Part shown: positions 1 through 6,917 of the stretch, piece after piece
Layout: every line of letters starts with the position of its first letter
Position numbering within the stretch: position 1 is the first letter of the stretch
From: a bacterium
GTDB lineage: Bacteria; Bdellovibrionota; FAC87; UBA2466
Length of the DNA: 7,362 bases
Direction: 5' to 3'
Assembly (NCBI GenBank): GCA_022842225.1
Contig: JALHPX010000156.1
Coordinates: 1 to 7,362, forward strand
The notes under the pieces: generated by a model
Database searches by the model: none
What the model saw: the letters and a program-made list of their open reading frames with translations, nothing else
What the model was told of the DNA's origin: nothing
Position numbers and translations under genes: made by a program

Positions 1-1712
1 TTCTTTCGGCCTATCAAGATCGATTTCCATTTCTTTTAATCGACGAGTACCAAGATACCAATCGCTGCCAATACTTGCTGATGCAGCTGCTTGCGAATCG
101 CGACAAGAATATTTTTGCCGTCGGCGATGAAGATCAGTCGATCTATAAATGGCGGGGCGCGGACATCTCAAATATTCTTGGTTTCGAAAAAGACTTCCCC
201 AACGCCAAGATCTACAAACTGGAGCAGAACTACCGCTCCACTAAGACCATCATCGAAGCCGCAAGCCAGGTGATTTCTTACAACACCGAGCGCCGGGATA
301 AGACATTGTGGACGGACAATCCCGAGGGCGAAAAGATTACGCTGATGGAGTGCTACGACGAGCACGATGAAGCGCTAAAGGCGGTGAGCGAAATCGTCAC
401 CAAGCTCTCGCAGAATTTCCCACTCGAGCAGATAGCCATCTTCTACCGAACCAACGCTCAATCCCGTTTGTTAGAAGACATGCTGCGGGCAAAGAGCATC
501 GCCTATCAGATTTTTGGCGGCCTAAAGTTTTACGACCGCCTGGAAGTGAAAGACACACTGGCTTATCTGAAGCTCATCGCGAATCCCGCGGATGACGTCA
601 GCTTTCGACGCATTATCAACGTCCCAGCGCGGGGAATTGGCGCCGTGTCTCTTGAGAAGCTGACAGCGCTCGCGCGGGAGCATGGCTTATCTCTCTACGG
701 CTTGCTCAGTGCTGGCTTTGGTCCCAACAGGCATCTGGAACTGGATTTGGGCCGCTCTACCAAATCGTTTAAAACGTTTTTTGGGCTGATGGAGGCTTTG
801 CGTTTTTCCAGTGCGACTCTTTTACCGTCGGATTTAGTCAGCGTCGTCCTAGAGGAATCAGGTTATCGAAAGATGCTGACCGATGAGAATTCGGTCGAAG
901 CCCAGAGTCGTTTAGAAAACTTGGCGGAATTGCGCCAGAGTGTGGTGGAATTTGAATTGCGCAGCGGTGCGGCCGATCCGCAAAAAGCGTTAAAGCCCGA
1001 AGATTTTTTGAGCGAAATTGCGCTGGTGTCCGATCTAGACAAAGCAGATCCAGACGCGCCCTCCATTCGCATGATGACGATCCATATGGCGAAGGGCCTG
1101 GAGTTTGATGTGGTTCTTATCGTCGGAATGGAAGAGGAGCTCTTTCCCAACGCACGTCCTTGGGAACCCGAAGAGCCGGGCGATATTGAAGAAGAGCGGC
1201 GACTCTTTTACGTCGCGATGACACGTGCCCGACAAAAGCTCTATTTGCTCTATGCAAAAAATCGCACGGTATTTGGAACCGCCCACTTTCGTGTCATGAG
1301 CCGCTTTGTAGAGAACATCCCGCCCGATTTTCTCGAAGAGCACAAGGCCGACTACTTTGCGCGTCGGGCGAGTTTTCGGGAGCGTCCCGGTTTGCCGCCT
1401 TCGGGCAGCGGGTGGAGCAGTAGTTTTTCGCAAGCGGCCGAATCCTCCGTGTCCGACGACCAGAAATGGCTGGGCGAAACCTACAGCGCGACCCCCGCAA
1501 CGGAAGTCGACGAGTTCAGTCAGGTCGACCCCATGGAAGATTCGGTCGGAGTGGATTTCGGCTTGCCCCGCTGCGGAACCCGCGTCGTGCATCCGCTTTT
1601 TGGCGAGGGAGTCGTTCGCCAGACAATGGGCCGAGATAAATTGCTAGTGGAGTTCCCAGGTCGGGGAGTAAAGAAGATTTCTGTGAAGTTCACCCAGTTG
1701 AAGATCCTTTAG
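1..1712 (+). CDS. pcrA: UvrD/PcrA-family ATP-dependent DNA helicase, 5' end missing
   Basis: This is a superfamily 1A 3'-5' DNA helicase that unwinds DNA in nucleotide excision and mismatch repair and displaces proteins from DNA, using ATP in the cytoplasm. The frame is open from the left edge (first full codon at base 3), giving 569 residues of a protein usually about 700-750 long. The missing part holds the Walker A motif. Visible motifs, numbered in the fragment: Walker B LLIDEYQDTN (11-20), motif III GDEDQSIYKWRGA (41-53), LEQNYRST (73-80), motif V MMTIHMAKGLEF (about 357-368), and motif VI with EEERRLFYVAMTRA (from about 396). The last 40 or so residues (from about 528, VVHPLFGEGVV) match the small Tudor-like C-terminal domain of PcrA/UvrD that contacts RNA polymerase. 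A low-complexity Ser/Pro/Glu-rich linker precedes it. That domain argues against Rep. UvrD and PcrA cannot be separated here; I chose pcrA because gatCAB follows. The truncation is from the window edge, not decay. Confidence 0.95.
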   Translation, partial: LSAYQDRFPFLLIDEYQDTNRCQYLLMQLLANRDKNIFAVGDEDQSIYKWRGADISNILGFEKDFPNAKIYKLEQNYRSTKTIIEAASQVISYNTERRDKTLWTDNPEGEKITLMECYDEHDEALKAVSEIVTKLSQNFPLEQIAIFYRTNAQSRLLEDMLRAKSIAYQIFGGLKFYDRLEVKDTLAYLKLIANPADDVSFRRIINVPARGIGAVSLEKLTALAREHGLSLYGLLSAGFGPNRHLELDLGRSTKSFKTFFGLMEALRFSSATLLPSDLVSVVLEESGYRKMLTDENSVEAQSRLENLAELRQSVVEFELRSGAADPQKALKPEDFLSEIALVSDLDKADPDAPSIRMMTIHMAKGLEFDVVLIVGMEEELFPNARPWEPEEPGDIEEERRLFYVAMTRARQKLYLLYAKNRTVFGTAHFRVMSRFVENIPPDFLEEHKADYFARRASFRERPGLPPSGSGWSSSFSQAAESSVSDDQKWLGETYSATPATEVDEFSQVDPMEDSVGVDFGLPRCGTRVVHPLFGEGVVRQTMGRDKLLVEFPGRGVKKISVKFTQLKIL

Positions 1713-1713
1713 T

Positions 1714-2643
1714 ATGAAGATTCGCCCTTTAAATCCGCAAGAACGCTTAGCACTCGCTGCCCCACGCGGCGCCGCCTGGCATGGCGCATTAACCGTGGAG
1801 CAATTTGTAGCGCGCAACCAGGTGCTCTATGGCGGCGCGTTTGGCCGAGATCGGATCCAGAGCTATGGCGTGTTTGTTTCCGAGCAGGACAACGTTCCCG
1901 CTGCATCTTGTGATTTTGTGCAAGGGGAAGTGTTTACCCGCGAGGGTGGCCGTCAGCGCGTCGATGTCTTGGCCTCGGTACTCACGCTGCCCAAGTTCGA
2001 ACGACGGGGTTTGGCGACCGAACTCCTGCGAGTGGCTTTTGCCGAGTTAAAAGGCACTGGGCTTCTGTACTCCGACATTGGAGCTTCGTTTTATCGTCGA
2101 CACGGCTTTGCCGAAGACTCGTGGGCAGAGTGTTTTTCGCCGGTGCCATCGTCCGTGACAGCGAGCGAAGGTTTGCGACTGGTTACGGCGGAGGCCTTTC
2201 AAAAGGGCCTGGCCAATTCCCGCATCGAAGCCGTTCAGAACGGAAATTCGGACGTCGCGTTTTTGCCGGACGTGCCGTGGATTCACTGGGTGGAGGCCAA
2301 GTACGATTTTTATCGTTCTATTGCGGGTGTTAACGCCGCCGAGCCGTCCTTGGTTCAATACGGCGTTCTGCTCTCTCAAGGCACAGAAGTTCCCGTCGCG
2401 TTTATGGAAGATCCGCTGAAAAAAATACTCGACGTCCTTTGGGCAGATACCCGGCACCTGCAGGCCTGGAAGCCGGTCGCGTTTGAAGTCGCGCACGCGC
2501 GTGGCCTGGGTTCTATTCGTTATTGGGATCGAAATCCCGCCGGGCGCCCCACTTGGCCGATGTATCACCCGATGCCAGCTCATCCCACAACGCCCCAAGG
2601 GCCAGTGTCCCGACTAGAGCTTGCCCTAGGCGATTGGTGGTAA
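1714..2643 (+). CDS. GNAT-family N-acetyltransferase with an extra C-terminal domain (309 aa)
   Basis: This is a predicted acetyl-CoA-dependent acyltransferase; its substrate is not known. The GNAT core lies in residues 1-145. The acetyl-CoA-binding motif A is at about 88-106 (SVLTLPKFERRGLATELLR), with the pyrophosphate-loop pattern RRGLAT. The later beta strand and helix, LYSDIGASFYRRHGF (118-132), are typical of GNAT proteins. Residues from about 150 to 309 form a second, Trp-rich region that I cannot assign firmly. The overall plan (GNAT half, SDIG-x-x-FY-x-R-x-GF motif, Trp-rich C-terminal half) recalls the fungal lysine acetyltransferase LYC1 group, from memory and at low confidence. 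The ATG lies one base after the helicase TAG, so translation is probably coupled. Only a weak purine stretch (GAAG at 1700-1703) stands in for a Shine-Dalgarno. The N-terminus fits the GNAT fold, so the start is likely correct. No signal peptide or membrane segment is visible. Confidence 0.85.
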   Translation: MKIRPLNPQERLALAAPRGAAWHGALTVEQFVARNQVLYGGAFGRDRIQSYGVFVSEQDNVPAASCDFVQGEVFTREGGRQRVDVLASVLTLPKFERRGLATELLRVAFAELKGTGLLYSDIGASFYRRHGFAEDSWAECFSPVPSSVTASEGLRLVTAEAFQKGLANSRIEAVQNGNSDVAFLPDVPWIHWVEAKYDFYRSIAGVNAAEPSLVQYGVLLSQGTEVPVAFMEDPLKKILDVLWADTRHLQAWKPVAFEVAHARGLGSIRYWDRNPAGRPTWPMYHPMPAHPTTPQGPVSRLELALGDWW

Positions 2644-2687
2644 GGCCTGTTGCCGGAACAGAGCAAATGACGGTATGAATCGTCTGC

Positions 2688-2972
2688 ATGCTTTCCCGCG
2701 ATGAAGTTCTAAAAATAGCCCGTTTGGCGAAACTCTCGCTGACGGAAAAAGAGATCGAGTTTTATCAACAACGACTGGGTCGAATCCTGACCTATGTGGA
2801 GGAGCTCAATGCTCTGGCTACGGCGGATACGTCCGTTGTGCGCACGATTCCCAAAGATGCAGTCGCCTTTCGTGAAGATCGACCCATCCCGTTTGGCGAT
2901 GTCCGCGAACTTTTAAAGAACGCGCCGGCTTCGGAAGCGGATAGCTTCCTTCTCCCCCAGGTAATGGAATAA
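2688..2972 (+). CDS. gatC: Asp-tRNA(Asn)/Glu-tRNA(Gln) amidotransferase subunit GatC
   Basis: GatC is the small subunit of the GatCAB amidotransferase. It wraps around the GatA-GatB interface and stabilises the complex; it is not catalytic. The 94-residue length is normal for the family. The N-terminal helix carries the usual pattern (KIARLAKLSLTEKEIEFY, 9-26) followed by a second helix with ILTYVEELNAL (33-43). The extended C-terminal part has the family's R-x-D (62-65 region, FREDRP), LLKNAP (75-80) and a hydrophobic Pro-Gln-Val-Met-Glu end. It starts 44 bases after the acetyltransferase and ends two bases before gatA. The in-frame ATG at 2667 is followed by TGA at 2676, so the ATG at 2688 is the first usable start. 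No clear Shine-Dalgarno precedes it, which suggests weak or coupled initiation. Confidence 0.93.
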   Translation: MLSRDEVLKIARLAKLSLTEKEIEFYQQRLGRILTYVEELNALATADTSVVRTIPKDAVAFREDRPIPFGDVRELLKNAPASEADSFLLPQVME

Positions 2973-2974
2973 GC

Positions 2975-4465
2975 ATGGATTTCAATCGGCTCGAAATTTT
3001 GGATTTATTGGAAGGCTATCAGCGTAAGGAGTTTTCCCCATCGGAAGTGGCTCAGTCTTTATTGACGTCTATCGAGAAAAAAGACGGCGAGATTCGCTCC
3101 TTCTTACAGGTCCGTCCCGACGTCACTTTGGACGCCGCTCGCGCCATAGAAAAGCGCTCGTCGGAAATCCAAAAGCTTCCGCTCTATGGCGTGCCTATCG
3201 CCATTAAGGACAATATTTTAGTCACTGGCTGGCAAGCGACTGCCGCCAGTAAGATCTTAAAGAACTACGTCGCGCCCTTTACCGCGATGTGTGTAGAGCG
3301 CCTCGAATCGGCTGGAGCTTTGATCCTAGGCAAGACCAATCTCGACGAATTCGCGATGGGCTCTTCGACGGAGAATAGCGGCGTTGCACCTACTCGCAAC
3401 CCTTGGAAAACGGATCGCGTCCCAGGCGGTTCTAGTGGCGGATCGGCTGCAGCCGTGGCCGCGGGTTTCGCGCCAGCGAGTTTGGGAACAGATACCGGCG
3501 GATCGATTCGGCAGCCAGCGAGCCTCTGCGGCTTGGTGGGCGTGAAGCCGACGTATGGGCGGGTAAGCCGTTTTGGTTTGATTGCATTTGCTAGTTCGCT
3601 CGACCAAGCAGGTCCTCTGACTCGTTCGGTGTGGGATGCCGCCCGCGTTTTGGAATGCATGGCTGGCTACGGCGGTAAAGATGCCACCGTCTCTCGCAGC
3701 GTGGTCCCTAAGTACACCGAGAATCTCAATGAGTCGGCGTTTGGAACGGTTCGCAACTTGCGAGTGGGGATTTGTACTTCGTGGTTAGAGGGCGTGGATC
3801 CAGAAGTCCGCACTGCCTTTGAAGCTGCTGTAGAAAAACTAAAAGAGCTCGGCATGCGCCCCGTCGAAGTCGAACTTCCCAATGTGAAGTACGCTTTATC
3901 GACGTATTACCTAGTGGCCACCTCCGAAGCGAGTAGCAACTTAGCGCGCTTTGATGGCGTTCATTACGGCTATCGAACCCCCAATCCAAAAGATCTCGAC
4001 GATCTTTATTGCCGCAGCCGCGGCGAGGGATTTGGTCCCGAAGTAAAGCTGCGGATTATGCTGGGCACGTACGCTCTGAGTGCCGGTTATTACGATGCGT
4101 ACTACGGCAAAGCGAATCAGGTCCGCCGCCTCATCCAGCAAGATTTTGAAGCCGCTTTCGAAAAGTGCGATGTGATTGCATCACCGACTTCTCCAACGAC
4201 TGCGTTTAAAATCGGCGAAAAAGTCTCGGATCCGCTGACGATGTATCTGTCGGATATTTTCACATTGCCAGCCAACTTGGCCGGCATCCCGGGAATCTCG
4301 GTTCCCGTTGGAGTCGACTCTGCCAAGCTTCCTATCGGTATGCAGCTGATGGGACGTCATTTCGACGAATCCACACTATTCCAAGTGGCTTATTGCTACG
4401 AACGTCGCCGAGGAGCTTTAGCAAACGCACCTTGGCGCGGGTCTAAGTCGGGAGCGGGCGCATGA
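2975..4465 (+). CDS. gatA: Asp-tRNA(Asn)/Glu-tRNA(Gln) amidotransferase subunit GatA (glutaminase)
   Basis: GatA is the amidase-signature subunit. It hydrolyses glutamine and channels the ammonia to GatB, which uses it to amidate mischarged Asp-tRNA(Asn) or Glu-tRNA(Gln). The Ser-cisSer-Lys triad is intact: Lys78 in VPIAIKDN, Ser153 in PGGSSGGSAA and the nucleophile Ser177 in GTDTGGSIRQPA. These sit one residue before the Staphylococcus aureus positions 79/154/178. Other family blocks are LGKTNLDEFAMGSSTENS (118-135), GVKPTYGRVSRFGLIAFASS, and near the end ANLAGIPGISVPVG and LPIGMQLMG. The 496-residue length is normal (about 485-500). The start is two bases after the gatC stop with GGA at 2966-2968 as a weak Shine-Dalgarno. 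Its TGA overlaps the gatB ATG by four bases. Amidase-signature paralogues exist, but the neighbours and motifs make GatA near certain. Confidence 0.97.
   Translation: MDFNRLEILDLLEGYQRKEFSPSEVAQSLLTSIEKKDGEIRSFLQVRPDVTLDAARAIEKRSSEIQKLPLYGVPIAIKDNILVTGWQATAASKILKNYVAPFTAMCVERLESAGALILGKTNLDEFAMGSSTENSGVAPTRNPWKTDRVPGGSSGGSAAAVAAGFAPASLGTDTGGSIRQPASLCGLVGVKPTYGRVSRFGLIAFASSLDQAGPLTRSVWDAARVLECMAGYGGKDATVSRSVVPKYTENLNESAFGTVRNLRVGICTSWLEGVDPEVRTAFEAAVEKLKELGMRPVEVELPNVKYALSTYYLVATSEASSNLARFDGVHYGYRTPNPKDLDDLYCRSRGEGFGPEVKLRIMLGTYALSAGYYDAYYGKANQVRRLIQQDFEAAFEKCDVIASPTSPTTAFKIGEKVSDPLTMYLSDIFTLPANLAGIPGISVPVGVDSAKLPIGMQLMGRHFDESTLFQVAYCYERRRGALANAPWRGSKSGAGA
4450..4454 (+). promoter_or_regulatory. 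Shine-Dalgarno sequence of gatB
   Basis: GGGAG lies seven bases before the ATG at 4462, inside the last codons of gatA. It supports the ATG that overlaps the gatA TGA in an ATGA junction, and so supports coupled translation of the two subunits. Confidence 0.6.
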
Positions 4466-5904
4466 AAAACCCACTCGAGAAATACGAAGTCGTCATTGGT
4501 CTGGAAGTCCATGCCCAGCTTTTGACGAAGAGCAAAATGTTTAGCGAAGCGCCCAATCAATTTGGCGCCAATCCCAATGAGATGATTGGGCCGGTTTGTT
4601 CCGGTCAGCCGGGCTCCTTACCCATCATCAATCAGACAGCGATTGATTTGGGAGTGCGCGCCGGGGTGGCGTTGCATTGCAAAATCCACGAAGAAAGCGT
4701 GTTTGCTCGCAAACATTATTTCTATCCTGATTTGCCTAAGGGCTATCAGATCAGCCAGTACGAGCGGCCCTATTGCACCGGAGGATACGTCGAATTTGCA
4801 CTCAAAGACGGCAGTGTTCGCAAAATCAATTTGGTTCGCATTCACTTTGAAGAAGACGCGGGCAAATCTACCCACGCCTCTCACGGAACTCTCGTCGATT
4901 TAAACCGTGCCGGCGTGCCGTTAATTGAAATTGTCAGTGAACCCGAGATGCGTAGCTCCGAAGAAGCCGGTCAGTATCTGCGCAAGCTCCGAAGCATTCT
5001 CCGTTATGCCAATATCTGCGACGGCAATATGGAGCAGGGCAATTTCCGTTGCGACGCAAACGTTTCGATCCGTCTGCACGGCGCCAAAGAGTTTGGCACG
5101 CGCGTGGAGTTGAAGAACATCAACTCCTTCCGTTACGTCGAAAAAGCGATCGATTACGAAGTCAGTCGACAAGCGGATGCTCTGGAGCAGGGCGAAAAAA
5201 TCCGCCAAGAGACCCGTGGCTGGAATGCGGTGAAGGGCGTTACCGAGATCATGCGCGAAAAAGAAATGGCGCATGACTATCGCTATTTCCCCGACCCAGA
5301 CTTGCCGCCTCTCGTCATATCTCCGCAGCTGATTCAAAAAATTACGACGGAAATGCCGGAGTTGCCCGACGCTAAACGCATCAGATTCATCGAAGAGTAT
5401 CAGCTTTCGGAGTACAATGCGGATGTACTCACTAATTCGCAGGAGCTCGCTGATTTTTACGAGCGCGTGGCAAAAGGCAGCGGAAACGCAAAAAGTGCCG
5501 CGAACTGGGTGATGAACGAATTGCTGGGACGTTTAAACGCCGTGGGCAAAGAAATCGACGACACACCCGTGTCTGCCGAGAACTTAGCCCTGCTGGTGAA
5601 GAACGTAGATAGCGACAAAATTAGCGGCAAGATCGCTAAAACTGTTTTTGATGAAATGTTTGCTTCGGGCAAATCTCCCGATGCGATCATTGCAGAAAAA
5701 GGGTTGGTCCAGATCAGCGATCCAGCGGCTCTCGAAGCAGTTGTGAAAAAGATCATTGAAGCAAGCCCCTCTGAAGTGGCTGGATACAAATCGGGTAAGA
5801 CCAAGTTGCTTGGGTTCTTTGTCGGCCAAGTCATGAAAGAGACCAAGGGTCAGGCAAACCCCGGCTTAGTGAACGACTTAGTTAAAAAACATTTAGACGG
5901 CTGA
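4462..5904 (+). CDS. gatB: Asp-tRNA(Asn)/Glu-tRNA(Gln) amidotransferase subunit GatB
   Basis: GatB binds the mischarged tRNA, activates the Asp or Glu side chain with ATP, and transfers the ammonia delivered from GatA. The 480-residue length is typical (about 475-485). The cradle domain begins with VIGLEVHAQL (11-20), whose Glu15 corresponds to a metal-binding Glu of the family. Next come SGQPGSLPIIN (47-57), ARKHYFYPDLPKGYQISQ (82-99) and the HFEEDAGK block (128-135). LVDLNRAGVPLIEIVSEP (144-161), FRCDANVSIR (195-204), GTRVELKNINSF (212-223) and HDYRYFPDPDLPPL (271-284) follow. Residues from about 330 to 480 form the helical and YqeY-like tail that binds the tRNA elbow, ending in VGQVMKETKGQANPGLVN (454-471). 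All hallmark blocks are intact. With gatC and gatA it completes one enzyme, and the four-base overlap with gatA favours equal production. Whether Asn, Gln or both are made depends on the host synthetases, which are not visible here. Confidence 0.98.
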   Translation: MKNPLEKYEVVIGLEVHAQLLTKSKMFSEAPNQFGANPNEMIGPVCSGQPGSLPIINQTAIDLGVRAGVALHCKIHEESVFARKHYFYPDLPKGYQISQYERPYCTGGYVEFALKDGSVRKINLVRIHFEEDAGKSTHASHGTLVDLNRAGVPLIEIVSEPEMRSSEEAGQYLRKLRSILRYANICDGNMEQGNFRCDANVSIRLHGAKEFGTRVELKNINSFRYVEKAIDYEVSRQADALEQGEKIRQETRGWNAVKGVTEIMREKEMAHDYRYFPDPDLPPLVISPQLIQKITTEMPELPDAKRIRFIEEYQLSEYNADVLTNSQELADFYERVAKGSGNAKSAANWVMNELLGRLNAVGKEIDDTPVSAENLALLVKNVDSDKISGKIAKTVFDEMFASGKSPDAIIAEKGLVQISDPAALEAVVKKIIEASPSEVAGYKSGKTKLLGFFVGQVMKETKGQANPGLVNDLVKKHLDG

Positions 5905-5921
5905 CTTTAGACAGCACTAGC

Positions 5922-5926
5922 GGAGG
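5922..5926 (+). promoter_or_regulatory. Shine-Dalgarno sequence that fixes the GTG start of gmd
   Basis: GGAGG lies five bases before the GTG at 5932. It is the best ribosome-binding site in the window and decides for the GTG start. From that codon the protein begins directly with the first beta strand of the nucleotide-binding fold, as expected for this family. Confidence 0.7.
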
Positions 5927-5931
5927 ATTGC

Positions 5932-6903
5932 GTGAGAGCACTCATTACCGGGGTAAGCGGGCAGGATGGATCCTATCTTGCGGAACTTCTTCTCTCTAAG
6001 GGTTACGAAGTTTTTGGCATTGTCCGCCGTTCGTCGTCAGAAACGCACGAACGCCTCACTCACATCCGCGACAAGATAGAGCTCATTCATGCGGACTTGC
6101 TGGATCAAGTTTCGCTTTCTCAGGCTTTAAAGCGTGCGCGCCCCGACGAAGTTTATAATCTAGCGGCACAATCATTCGTGCCTACGTCCTGGACGCAGCC
6201 CGTGCTCACTGCGGAGTTTACCGCCGTTGGGGTTTCGCGGATGCTCGAGGCGGTGCGCGATGTCGCGCCCAATGCCAAATTCTACCAAGCTTCGAGTTCT
6301 GAGATGTTTGGTAAAGTTTTAGAGACACCGCAACGCGAGAACACGCCGTTTTATCCTCGCAGCCCGTACGGAGTTGCCAAGGTTTATGGTCACTTCATTA
6401 CGGTGAATTACAGAGAGAGCTACAACCTCTTTGCTGTTTCTGGAATTCTGTTCAATCACGAATCTCCTCGCCGTGGCTTTGAGTTTGTCACCCGCAAGAT
6501 CACCGACGGTGTTGCACGGATTAAACTGGGTTTAGCCAAAGAGCTCCGTCTGGGAAATCTCGACGCTAAACGCGACTGGGGATTCGCCGGCGATTACGTG
6601 CGCGCCATGTGGATGATGCTGCAGCAGCCCAAGCCGGATGATTATGTCATCGCAACGGGCGTAGCCCACACCGTGCGTGAATTTGCCGATAAGGCTTTTC
6701 AATCGGTGGGCCTGAAGTACCAAGACTTCGTGGTGAGCGATCCCGCGTTCTACCGTCCGGCCGAAGTCGATTTGCTGCTGGGCGATGCCACTAAGGCGCA
6801 GAAGAACCTAGGCTGGAAGCCCGAGGTCAGCTTCGACCAAATGATCCAAATCATGGTAGAAGCCGACGTTCGTCGTCTCCAAGACACCGTTAATCGACGT
6901 TAA
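5932..6903 (+). CDS. gmd: GDP-mannose 4,6-dehydratase (short form, 323 aa)
   Basis: This extended short-chain dehydrogenase/reductase converts GDP-D-mannose to GDP-4-keto-6-deoxy-D-mannose in the cytoplasm. That product is the precursor of GDP-fucose, GDP-rhamnose, GDP-perosamine and related surface sugars. The NADP-binding motif GVSGQDGSYLAE is at 7-18, with the basic pair RR at 32-33. The catalytic set matches E. coli GMD residues 132/134/156/160 with a constant offset of ten: Ser122 (a hydroxyl residue in place of Thr) and Glu124 in ASSSEMFG, then Tyr146 and Lys150 in YGVAK. FNHESPRRGFEFVTRKI (174-190) is the dehydratase hallmark that separates it from the related reductases. Near the C-terminus, FYRPAEVDLLLGD is also typical. 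At 323 residues it is shorter than E. coli GMD (about 370) but like many bacterial short forms. It begins 27 bases after gatB and ends nine bases before the convergent reductase. No partner 4-keto reductase is in the window. Confidence 0.95.
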   Translation: MRALITGVSGQDGSYLAELLLSKGYEVFGIVRRSSSETHERLTHIRDKIELIHADLLDQVSLSQALKRARPDEVYNLAAQSFVPTSWTQPVLTAEFTAVGVSRMLEAVRDVAPNAKFYQASSSEMFGKVLETPQRENTPFYPRSPYGVAKVYGHFITVNYRESYNLFAVSGILFNHESPRRGFEFVTRKITDGVARIKLGLAKELRLGNLDAKRDWGFAGDYVRAMWMMLQQPKPDDYVIATGVAHTVREFADKAFQSVGLKYQDFVVSDPAFYRPAEVDLLLGDATKAQKNLGWKPEVSFDQMIQIMVEADVRRLQDTVNRR

Positions 6904-6917
6904 TTTCAGAAATTAAC
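6899..6917. terminator. Possible bidirectional terminator: palindrome shared by two convergent stop codons
   Basis: GTTAATTT, a CAG loop, then AAATTAAC form a perfect 8-bp inverted repeat. It contains the TAA of gmd (6901-6903) and, on the other strand, the TAA of the aldo/keto reductase (6913-6915). On the + strand a weakly T-rich run (CTTTCCTT, from 6917) follows; on the - strand there is no T run. The stem is almost all A-T, so it is weak as an intrinsic terminator. The position between two convergent genes is the main support. Confidence 0.35.

Noticed and set aside
75..83. A TTG (75) or ATG (81) as the start of the helicase gene.
   Set aside because: The same frame is open upstream to the window edge and encodes the Walker B block LLIDEYQDTN before these codons, so they are internal.
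1035..1592. A 185-codon open frame on the - strand inside the helicase gene.
   Set aside because: It lies wholly antisense to conserved helicase motifs V and VI and the C-terminal domain, shows no recognisable domain and has no ribosome-binding site that I can see. It is a shadow of the real gene.
2047..2598. A 183-codon open frame on the - strand inside the acetyltransferase gene.
   Set aside because: It has no recognisable motif and is antisense to a GNAT frame that is tightly packed after the helicase stop. I treat it as a shadow.
2650..2679. A possible promoter before gatC: TTGCCG and TATGAA separated by 18 bases.
   Set aside because: Each box matches the sigma-70 consensus at only four of six positions, and the expected start of transcription would fall almost on the gatC ATG, leaving no leader. 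Chance matches of this quality are common.
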